DNA of 64,000 nt from Bacteroidia bacterium (lineage in GTDB: Bacteria > Bacteroidota > Bacteroidia > Cytophagales > JAAEPT01), in contig JAUIJC010000011.1 in NCBI GenBank assembly GCA_030431525.1, forward strand, positions 47,757-111,756. Direction: 5' to 3'. Position numbers and translations under genes: made by a program. How positions within the stretch are numbered: the first letter of the stretch is position 1; each line of letters opens with the position of its first letter. Below the pieces are notes generated by a model. It saw only the letters and a list, made by a program, of their open reading frames with translations, searched no databases and was not told the origin of the DNA. Shown in pieces: positions 34,215 to 41,089 of this stretch.

Positions 34215-37200
34215 TTATTTCAGGCTTTGGATGACCTCTTTAGGATCTTTCCAAAACTGTCTGCTATAGATGCTAAGGTGCTCCCAGCCTTTCTCTCTTC
34301 GCTCCATTGGCGTGTAGGCGTGCGCCTCTTTTGCCGAGATGCTGTGGAAGTAGGATTCGTCGTCGGTGTTGATAAGTAAGTTCCCAAGCGCCAAGTCCGC
34401 GAATGGCAACTCCCGATTTGGGCTGATGTTGTGTTCTTCCAAAGCCTCGGTGAGCTGACTGTTGAGGTACCAATTGGCGGAAAACTCCTTTTTTCCCGTG
34501 GTACTTGGTGCGTGTTTTCCTTCTGAAATGTCAAAGGCGAACTGGAGGTACTTTTTGAGGAGTTTTGGGCCTTGGTGCTTGCTGTCCGATACTTTTAGTT
34601 GGTGTGGAAGAATGCTGGAAACGATATGAATTTTTTCCTTGGCGCGGGTGATGGCCACGTTCAGGCGGTTTTCTCCCTTGTCGTAATTCAGGTTGCCGAA
34701 ATGCATGCGCATCTTACCAGATTCGTCAGGTGCATAACCGATGGAGAAGATGATGATGTCGCGCTCATCGCCCTGAACGTTCTCAATGTTTTTGATAAAG
34801 AGTTTGTCGGGCAGTGAAAAGCCTTCCTGTAGGGCCGTCTCTTCCAAAAGGTCCATGATAAGCGTTTGCTGGACATGGTTGAAGGTGATAACGCCAATAT
34901 TTTCTTGGCCTTTGTCCAAAAGGTCCACGACCAATTCCACGACTTTCTCAGCCTCCTTTCGGTTGGCGTTGTTTTCCCAAATGCCATCCACTTTGGCGTA
35001 GCTGATTGCTGGGGTGGTGTCCTCCAAGTCTTTTTGGTAAGGAAGTATATGGAGCTTTCCTTCATAAAAATGAGTGTTGGAGAAGGCAATCAATTCTGGC
35101 TTGCGACTACGATAGTGTCCCTGCAAATAGATTTCAGGTAGGTATTTGGAAGCAATGTCCAACACGGATTCCACTTCCACATCAGGATGCTCTTCCTCCT
35201 CCTCATAGCGCACCTGATACAAACCTTGCGGGCTAAGCTGGTTGCGGTCGCCAGTGATGACCACCTGTTTTCCGCGCACCATGGCGGGGAATCCCTTTTC
35301 CACATGGCATTGCGAAGCTTCGTCGAAGATGACCAAGTCGAAGCATGGCTCCAATGGGAAAATGGCGGAAACGGTCTCAGGTGTGGCCAGCCAGCAGGGG
35401 AGGAGTTTGAAGAGTTCCGCATGGTAATCGTTCATCAATCGACGAATTGGCCACACTTTTCTCCGTTTGGTAACCTGATGCTCCAGCTCCTTGTATTGTG
35501 CCACTTTTTGGCTTGGTGTTGCGCCGTTCCCAGAGATTAAAAGGTTTCGTGTCTTTTGTAGTAAAATGTCTTTGGAGAGCTGACGCTTACGCTCAATGGC
35601 ATCTTGAAGTTCCTGTTCCGTCTGCTTCATTTTTAGGGAAGAAACCGAACGGAGAATCGGGTATTTCAGCTCCGTATGGTCCAGCCACGCCAGTTTTACG
35701 CTATTCAGGAAGAGACTCTTTAAGGTGTCAAAGTCTCCATTCTGATTGTGCCCAAGCAGTTTGTCCAACACGGTTCGCTCTATTTCGGATAACGCTTCCT
35801 TTTGAAGGTCATATTCACAAAGCGAATCAAAATCTCTGGCAAGGGTTTCCTGAAGGGCGGGAATTCCTGAGGAGTCAACAATCAGGTGTTTGATTTGGCC
35901 TTCATTAAGGTATTGGCGCCACATGGCGATTTCATCCCTGACCTCTTCGCTGAGCTCCAATACCTCGCGGAGCTTACGGGAAAGCAAATCCAAGTCGCCT
36001 TTGCTGACAGGTAGGTACTTGATAAATGCACGTAATTCCAAGCCAATTTTAAAGGCCGAAAAGGCCGTGCATTGGTCACGGAACCAAGTTTGGAGTAGGT
36101 TCTTGCTGATTTCAGTTGGAATGTTGGTCAACCACCGCTGTTCTTTGAGCTCTGTCAGGTGGTGCTCCAAGTTCATGCGGTTGTCCAGTTTTTCCTCCAA
36201 CTCACGGAAACCTTGGCGGTTCCAAGTCAGCCCGTGTTTGAGAATGGTCCGTTGGATATTCGTGTATTTGCCTCGATTGCGAATCCTCCACCAGAGTTTC
36301 GCCAAAGGCTTGTTTCGTTTTTGGCGGAAATCAGAGAAGGTCTTTTGGAACTGCCCCAAGGCTTCAGTGTCCATCTGGTCCTCGATGTTCTCAAAGGTTT
36401 CCAAGATGCGTTGCTCCTTTTCCAGCAACCAGTCTTCCTTGTCGGGATTGGCTTTGCGTTCCAATAAATGATTGTAGTACTCAAACACCCTTGGCGTTTT
36501 GAGCATGGAAGTCCATCGGAGCAGGGTTTCCTTTCGGTCCAAAATCCATTGGCTGTCCTCGATGGAAATGGGGGAGCCGAGGATGGATTCCATGCGCTCG
36601 GTGAAGTCCTGTTTGAATTTTGGGATGTAATCCAATAAGTCCTCAATGCTTTTTAAATCGAGCAAGGAGTGTCCTTTGAAGGACTTTCTGCCTTTCCACG
36701 GATGTGGCTTGTTTTCAAATTGGTGGATGTAGGGCAGGATGTTTTCCAAGCGTGGGAGGAAGGCGGAGATGCCATCCCGATTGAAGTAGGAATATTCCTG
36801 CTTGAGGTTGATGACGTCCTCCCGAGGGTTGGTGGACAGGTAAAGTTCTTTGGCCGAAAAGCCAGATTCCTTTTGGTCGAACAGCGCCCAGCGGAAATCC
36901 TCCAGTTCCTCGGTGATTTCGTCGATGCGTTTGCTGATTTGCTGAAATTCCTTGTTCGTCTGCTTGTCGTCCAGCCCTTGTTCGAATTGCGCATGTTCCT
37001 CGGCCAATCGGATTTGCTTCAGCGTTTGGTCAAAAAGGCGCTTGCGGTCGTTCTTGAAATCATAGACCAAGGCCGAGAAATTCCCCAAGTTTTTCTCCTC
37101 CAGCCGTTGGTGCACTACTTTCAGCGCCTCCTTCTTTTGGCAGACGACCAACACGTTTTTTCCACGGGCCATAAAGTCGGCCACCATGTTGCTAATCAAT

Positions 37201-38177
37201 TGGGATTTTCCCGTGCCTGGAGGGCCTTGGATGGAAAGCGAAAGCCCGCTTTTTACAATTTTTAATGCTTTTTCCTGCGAGGCATCCAATCGGAAAGGGG
37301 TGAATGTGTTGTCTTCGCCCACAGGATAACTTCCGCCCAAGCCTTTGGAGGAAATGGGGTCGGGCGTGGAGGAATGGTCGTGGAAGAAATCCTCGAAGTC
37401 TTGATAAATGTCTTCTTCAATGAGCTTTTCGTAATCGGGAACCAAATACGAATCGGCCTGCGGGAAGATGCCCAAAACGGCCTGTGGATAAAGTTTGATT
37501 TCCCCGTCTTTCAAGGACTCCTCCAAGTCAGCTTTTGACTTGGGTGTGAAGTCCATGAGCTTGTCCGTGAATAGCTCTTGGTTGAAATTGATTTCCAAAG
37601 GGCTTTTCTCCAGAAGCTGATACAAGGCGGTTTTGAAGCTCAGGAAGTCGGTGTTTGGCTCATCGAAGGTGTAGTCCAAAAAGTCGTTTTCCAGCTGGAT
37701 AAGGTTGTAATGCGCATAGGCCAGCAGGAAACTTTTGTTGAAGGTGATGCTCACATCTTCCCGTCGCAAAATCGACCATTGATTATCCTCGGCTTTGAGA
37801 GTGACGGGAAAGAAAATCAACGGACAGCGAATGGGCGATCCATTGGAGAGTTTTCCTTCTACAAAAGGCCAACCCAAGTACAGTTCTTTGGAGCCCTGTT
37901 CCTCAAAAAGGAAGTTCGCCTTGCGCTGAATATCCTTCAACTTTCGCGAAGCGAGGTTCACTTTTTCATATCGGCTATCTAGCACCGCACATAACGGAAT
38001 GCGATTTTTTCCAGAAAGCAGTTCCTCGATGATGGAAAACGAAGGCTTGTTGTCAAGGAAATCCAACTCATGCACGTCCAAGTCTTGATCCTTTTGTGGT
38101 TTGGGTAACAACAAGGACTTGTTGCTACTGGTCAGGTTGGTCAACTTTTTAAGGTATGCGTGTAGGATTTCCTTCAT
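34215..38177 (-). CDS. DUF4011 / superfamily 1 helicase with C-terminal nuclease-like domain
   Basis: Protein of 1320 aa from the ATG at 38177. Residues ~1-250 resemble the DUF4011 domain (LASRKLKDIQRKANFLFEE, GWPFVEGKLSNGSPIRCPLI). The SF1 helicase core has Walker A GPPGTGKS (~318-325), then a ~600-residue insertion of helices, motif II LVIFDEASQC (~985), GDRNQLSP, GHYRSRKPELIAFSN, and motifs V-VI VQGDERDIIIFS and LNVAITRAK. The last ~100 residues (QLTEALEEHNISPNRELPFADLALGNLLI) have the layout of a Vsr/DUF559-type restriction-nuclease fold, possibly degenerate. Such proteins belong to the DNA2/NAM7-like group and are often suspected of antiviral roles. It stands alone, flanked by repeats. 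Confidence 0.8.
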   Translation of the reverse strand: MKEILHAYLKKLTNLTSSNKSLLLPKPQKDQDLDVHELDFLDNKPSFSIIEELLSGKNRIPLCAVLDSRYEKVNLASRKLKDIQRKANFLFEEQGSKELYLGWPFVEGKLSNGSPIRCPLIFFPVTLKAEDNQWSILRREDVSITFNKSFLLAYAHYNLIQLENDFLDYTFDEPNTDFLSFKTALYQLLEKSPLEINFNQELFTDKLMDFTPKSKADLEESLKDGEIKLYPQAVLGIFPQADSYLVPDYEKLIEEDIYQDFEDFFHDHSSTPDPISSKGLGGSYPVGEDNTFTPFRLDASQEKALKIVKSGLSLSIQGPPGTGKSQLISNMVADFMARGKNVLVVCQKKEALKVVHQRLEEKNLGNFSALVYDFKNDRKRLFDQTLKQIRLAEEHAQFEQGLDDKQTNKEFQQISKRIDEITEELEDFRWALFDQKESGFSAKELYLSTNPREDVINLKQEYSYFNRDGISAFLPRLENILPYIHQFENKPHPWKGRKSFKGHSLLDLKSIEDLLDYIPKFKQDFTERMESILGSPISIEDSQWILDRKETLLRWTSMLKTPRVFEYYNHLLERKANPDKEDWLLEKEQRILETFENIEDQMDTEALGQFQKTFSDFRQKRNKPLAKLWWRIRNRGKYTNIQRTILKHGLTWNRQGFRELEEKLDNRMNLEHHLTELKEQRWLTNIPTEISKNLLQTWFRDQCTAFSAFKIGLELRAFIKYLPVSKGDLDLLSRKLREVLELSEEVRDEIAMWRQYLNEGQIKHLIVDSSGIPALQETLARDFDSLCEYDLQKEALSEIERTVLDKLLGHNQNGDFDTLKSLFLNSVKLAWLDHTELKYPILRSVSSLKMKQTEQELQDAIERKRQLSKDILLQKTRNLLISGNGATPSQKVAQYKELEHQVTKRRKVWPIRRLMNDYHAELFKLLPCWLATPETVSAIFPLEPCFDLVIFDEASQCHVEKGFPAMVRGKQVVITGDRNQLSPQGLYQVRYEEEEEHPDVEVESVLDIASKYLPEIYLQGHYRSRKPELIAFSNTHFYEGKLHILPYQKDLEDTTPAISYAKVDGIWENNANRKEAEKVVELVVDLLDKGQENIGVITFNHVQQTLIMDLLEETALQEGFSLPDKLFIKNIENVQGDERDIIIFSIGYAPDESGKMRMHFGNLNYDKGENRLNVAITRAKEKIHIVSSILPHQLKVSDSKHQGPKLLKKYLQFAFDISEGKHAPSTTGKKEFSANWYLNSQLTEALEEHNISPNRELPFADLALGNLLINTDDESYFHSISAKEAHAYTPMERREKGWEHLSIYSRQFWKDPKEVIQSLK

Positions 38178-38219
38178 AACAAGCAATCAAGGGGTTAATG
38201 GCGCATATTATTGGGACAC

Positions 38220-38321
38220 AAAGGACTTGCGTCCTTTGCTGTGGAGAGTCACCCTTTTAGGGCTAAAGTAGGATAGCCCTGAAAGGGTGGCTTTCTATCA
38301 GCGATGGGTTTTAACCCATCG
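38220..38321. repeat. Cluster of three palindromes upstream of the helicase gene
   Basis: AAAGGAC-ttgc-GTCCTTT (38220-38237), CACCCTTTTAGGGCT...AGCCCTGAAAGGGTG (38250-38289) and CGATGGGTTTTAACCCATCG (38302-38321) follow each other in the 508-bp gap before the pRiA4b-like gene. No reading frame or recognised promoter in this stretch. Confidence 0.75.
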
Positions 38322-38460
38322 AGCTAATGTAATGTACGAATAATGCCCATTCGTCGAAAAGTCCAGCGATGGGAAAGCCACTTCTTGAAAGGACCGTTAA
38401 ATCAAATAGTAGGAAGAGGGCTATAGTTTAAGGGCGACCGTAAGAAAATCGTAGACTGCG

Positions 38461-38585
38461 TAGCGACGCTTTGAAAGCGTCGAAACCAAGACGACGAAGT
38501 CGGCTTGAAATACCTGAATAAAGGCTATTTGGCACCTGTAATTTGCCAAAGGCAAATTAGTTCCGACGCTTTCAAAGCGTCGCTA
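38461..38585. repeat. Paired palindromes TAGCGACGCTTTGAAAGCGTCG
   Basis: A palindromic unit of 22 nt (38461-38482) recurs as its complement at 38564-38585, giving a ~125-nt inverted repeat. Between them AATTTGCC-aaa-GGCAAATT (38540-38558) forms a third hairpin. Each arm is itself a palindrome (CGACGCTTT/AAAGCGTCG). Confidence 0.8.
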
Positions 38586-38685
38586 CGTGCGAACAGAAAT
38601 GCGCTTTCTTTCTTATGATGGCTTTAGCTAAAGTCTTATGTCTTACTTCTAATGTCTCATTTCTCTCACCTCAAAAGTCCTCTCC

Positions 38686-39222
38686 ATGGACATCCTCCAA
38701 TTAAAAATCAGTTTAAAAGGCATCAAGCCCGCCATTTGGCGACAGGTGCTGGTCACGCCCGAGTCCTCGTTTTCGCAACTCCATCAAACGATTCAAGACA
38801 TTATGGGCTGGCGAAACACCCACCTTTACAAGTTTGAAGCCTTTCACCGGAGTATTGGTGATTCCTTTAATGATGATTTACAGGCGGATGAGACCAAAGT
38901 GGGCGACTTGCTCAAACATGTGGGCGATAAGATCTCCTATACCTACGACCTTGGGGATAATTGGGTGCATGAAATCCGTGTGGAGGAATTACTCCCACGA
39001 CAGGAGCAATTACATTATCCTGTTTGCCTGAACGGAAAACGCCATGCACCACCTGAGGACTGCGGTGGACGTTGGGGCTATGAAGTTTTTTTGGAGGCCT
39101 TCAAACATCCAGAGCATCCGCTCCACCAAAAAATGGCTGATTGGGCAGGACATGATTTTGATCCCGAGGCTTTTTCCTTGGATAATGTGAATGAGAAATT
39201 GGTGTTGAGGCGAGGGGCTTAG
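38686..39222 (+). CDS. Plasmid pRiA4b ORF-3-like family protein
   Basis: Protein of 178 aa with the pRiA4b ORF-3 (PF07929) pattern. It starts QLKISLKGIKPAIWRQVLV, then SFSQLHQTIQDIMGWRNTHL, then ISYTYDLGDNWVHEIRVEEL, and the PPEDCGGRWGYEVFLEAF segment. The family is found on plasmids, in IS1096-type elements and in chromosomes; biochemical function is unknown. It lies downstream of a repeat-rich gap and upstream of an orphan antitoxin. A related domain is fused to a longer N-terminus in the protein at 45506. Confidence 0.9.
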   Translation: MDILQLKISLKGIKPAIWRQVLVTPESSFSQLHQTIQDIMGWRNTHLYKFEAFHRSIGDSFNDDLQADETKVGDLLKHVGDKISYTYDLGDNWVHEIRVEELLPRQEQLHYPVCLNGKRHAPPEDCGGRWGYEVFLEAFKHPEHPLHQKMADWAGHDFDPEAFSLDNVNEKLVLRRGA

Positions 39223-39268
39223 GAGGATAACGTTCTACTGGCGAACACAAAAATCTTTAGGTATGAAG

Positions 39269-39371
39269 GTCTGAAACACGCACTGTCATGCTGACGAAGG
39301 AAGTATCAGAAAGAAGGGAGAGTTTTTTCAGTTCCTTCGTTACACTCAGGATGACAGTGCGTATTTCAGAC
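39269..39371. repeat. Hairpin of the GTCATCCTGAG...CGAAGGA type
   Basis: Arms 39269-39302 and 39332-39371 are near complements (GTCTGAAACACGCACTGTCA against TGACAGTGCGTATTTCAGAC, plus CGAAGGAA/TTCCTTCG) around a ~30-nt loop. The right part reads, on the complement, CACTGTCATCCTGAGTGTAA, close to an intergenic word I recall from many bacterial genomes. It fills the gap between the pRiA4b-like gene and the antitoxin gene. Confidence 0.8.
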
Positions 39372-39423
39372 AACCATTCTTGCAAAATCTGTGTTTTCCA
39401 AGATTACTGTAAGTTTGCAACCT

Positions 39424-39768
39424 ATGAAACCTATTCGAACTGAGCAGGATTATCAGGAAGCCCTAAAAAGGGTAGAGCAAATTTTTGATGCGAGACCCGG
39501 AACTCCTGAGGGTGATGAATTGGAGATTACGGTTACGCTTATTGAAAAATATGAGGAGAAATATTACCCAGTTGCTCCCCCAGACCCTGTTGAAGCCGTG
39601 AAATTTTACATGGAGCAGAAAGGCCTTAAGAATGTGGATATCGCTGATTTGTTTGGTGGCGCGAATCGCGTGAGCGAGTTTCTGAATCGCAAGCGCAACC
39701 TAACACTTAATTTGGCGAAGAAGCTTCATCACCAACTGGGGATTTCCGCTGAGAGTTTATTGGCTTGA
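39424..39768 (+). CDS. HigA-type antitoxin / HTH regulator without a HigB partner
   Basis: Protein of 114 aa from the ATG at 39424 (MKPIRTEQDYQEALKRVEQI). The N-terminal half resembles COG5499 antitoxins (GTPEGDELEITVTLIEKYEE, YYPVAPPDPVEAVKFYMEQK). The C-terminal half is a helix-turn-helix domain (NVDIADLFGGANRVSEFLNR, then LNLAKKLHHQLGIS). In complete loci a small HigB RNase lies directly upstream; here that space (39223-39423) holds only a repeat hairpin. It is therefore an orphan regulator, or its toxin was lost or lies elsewhere. Confidence 0.85.
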   Translation: MKPIRTEQDYQEALKRVEQIFDARPGTPEGDELEITVTLIEKYEEKYYPVAPPDPVEAVKFYMEQKGLKNVDIADLFGGANRVSEFLNRKRNLTLNLAKKLHHQLGISAESLLA

Positions 39769-39828
39769 TCGTTGGGGCAGACCTGTGTTTCTGCCCAAAA
39801 TTGCTCAGGTCCACCCCCACAATAACCG

Positions 39829-39864
39829 AGGCTTCCCTTAAAAAAATGGGAAGCCTTTCTTTTT
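39829..39864 (+). terminator. Rho-independent terminator of the antitoxin gene
   Basis: AGGCTTCCC (39829-39837) pairs with GGGAAGCCT (39848-39856), followed by TTCTTTTTG. Confidence 0.9.
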
Positions 39865-39923
39865 GACAATCAGTATGTTGGTCCGCTATGTGAACCCACT
39901 CCATTTTTTACCTCCAAAAACGG

Positions 39924-39955
39924 TTTGTTTATCTACCCCCCCCCCTATAAATTTG
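39924..39955 (+). promoter_or_regulatory. Promoter with a C10 tract in its spacer
   Basis: TTTG (39924-39927), a 20-nt spacer and TAAATTTG (39948-39955) match the Bacteroidota consensus. The spacer contains ten consecutive C residues (39936-39945). Transcription would start about 25 nt before the ATG at 39987. Slippage in the C tract would change spacer length and thus promoter strength. Confidence 0.85.
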
Positions 39956-39986
39956 TGCCTCATTTTAAACCAAATTTTAAGCTTTT

Positions 39987-40793
39987 ATGAAGAAGTTTTT
40001 ATTGACTGTATGCAGTGCTTTTTTGCTTGCTGTAGGTGCTGAGGCACAGATTACGTTGGAGCACGAGTATTCAAATGAAATTGGGTTTTCTCAGCCTATC
40101 AATGGGGAAATAAAAATATTCTCCTATGATAACTCAGAATTAAGAATTTATAATCTGGATCATTCATTGGAGAAAACAATCACTTTGGATCTTCCGGAAG
40201 GTTTGGATAAGAACGGTTATGATTGCTATATCACATATGTTAGCGAATCATTGTTTGATTTAGATGATGGGATTGAGTTCTTGATTGAGTGGGAATATTA
40301 TGACTCAGATTTGGGTCAAGGGTTTTCGTTTGTAGGGGTCTTTGATGAGACCGGAACCCCTCTATTAGAGGTCCCTGATTTTGAAGGTGGGTATCCTAAC
40401 CCATCTGAAAGGCCGGTTGTTGAAACAGATAATGGTGTGAAATTAATTCTTCAGGAAGAAGATGGAGAAGAAAAAACCCGTGTTTATTCTCTTCCAGGTC
40501 AATTATATAATATCACATCCGTAGAAACCCCAGCCGGCGTAGAATCCTTGCAGGCTTATCCAAACCCAGCGAGCGACGTGGTTCAGATTGCTTATGCCAT
40601 TCCAGAGGGCCAGACGCAAGGCGCATTGAAGATTTACAACGAGCAGGGCATTTTGGTGAAATCCTTTGTGGTGGATGAGACTTTTGACCATCTGTTGTTG
40701 AATGTGGCTGATTTTGAGCAAGGCGTTTATACGTACCGCTTGGAAGGTAATAGCTTTGCGACCGAGGCTGAGAAGTTGGTGGTGATGCGATAA
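39987..40793 (+). CDS. Secreted protein with type IX secretion C-terminal sorting domain
   Basis: Protein of 268 aa with a signal peptide (MKKFLLTVCSAFLLAVGAEA). A ~165-residue beta-rich region of unknown family is rich in Asp/Glu (DLDDGIEFLIEWEYYDSDLG). A T9SS type A sorting domain occupies residues ~182-268: ESLQAYPNPASDVVQIAYAI, GALKIYNEQGILVKSF and FEQGVYTYRLEGNSFATEAE. It should be exported across the outer membrane and released or surface-anchored. Expression may be phase-variable through the poly-C promoter. The cargo region has no recognised domain. Confidence 0.9.
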   Translation: MKKFLLTVCSAFLLAVGAEAQITLEHEYSNEIGFSQPINGEIKIFSYDNSELRIYNLDHSLEKTITLDLPEGLDKNGYDCYITYVSESLFDLDDGIEFLIEWEYYDSDLGQGFSFVGVFDETGTPLLEVPDFEGGYPNPSERPVVETDNGVKLILQEEDGEEKTRVYSLPGQLYNITSVETPAGVESLQAYPNPASDVVQIAYAIPEGQTQGALKIYNEQGILVKSFVVDETFDHLLLNVADFEQGVYTYRLEGNSFATEAEKLVVMR

Positions 40794-40815
40794 GGGTAAC
40801 TTTCCTTAAAAGTAT

Positions 40816-40882
40816 AAAATGGTGTGTTTAGACTTGGCAGGATTTGGAAACCTGTCAGGTCTAAACACACCATTTTATTTTT
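40816..40882 (+). terminator. Long hairpin terminator, CAGGTTT repeat family
   Basis: Perfect 18-bp arms (40816-40833 and 40859-40876) enclose a second imperfect stem (GGCAGG...CCTGTC), followed by ATTTTTTC. It ends the T9SS-cargo transcript. The inner part, read on the complement, is CCTGACAGGTTTCCAAATCC, another word family that I recall from other genomes. Confidence 0.85.
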
Positions 40883-41055
40883 TCTGCCTCCGCCATTCCG
40901 TCTGACTTTTTGAATTCGTATTTTTTGATTTGCGACTTTTTGACGCAAATGTTTTTGTCGTTCAGTGGTTTAGCTGTCATTTTTTCCGAAAAAACGACTT
41001 GGAAATCTTTTTGATACCCACCTGCTCAAGAACAAGGCACCCAACCCAATAGGGT

Positions 41056-41086
41056 GTTAACCGCTAACTGTTCACTGATAACTGTA
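41056..41086. repeat. Second copy of the GTTAACCGnTAACTG word
   Basis: 31 nt differing at three positions from 14240-14270. It ends 3 nt before the clpB ATG, so it forms the clpB ribosome-binding region. Only one arm of the hairpin is present here. Confidence 0.75.
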
Positions 41087-41089
41087 ACC

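Noticed and set aside
38220..38585. CRISPR array
   Set aside because: The palindromes are of different sequence and unequal spacing, with no constant repeat and unique spacers; no cas gene is in the window.
38686..39222. Insertion sequence around the pRiA4b-like gene
   Set aside because: Relatives of this family ride in IS1096-type elements, but no transposase gene or terminal inverted repeats bracket this gene.
40877..41089. Heat-shock control element (CIRCE or sigma-32 promoter) before clpB
   Set aside because: CTTGGAA occurs, but no matching CCCCAT box or 9-bp CIRCE inverted repeat is present, and Bacteroidota lack a canonical sigma-32.
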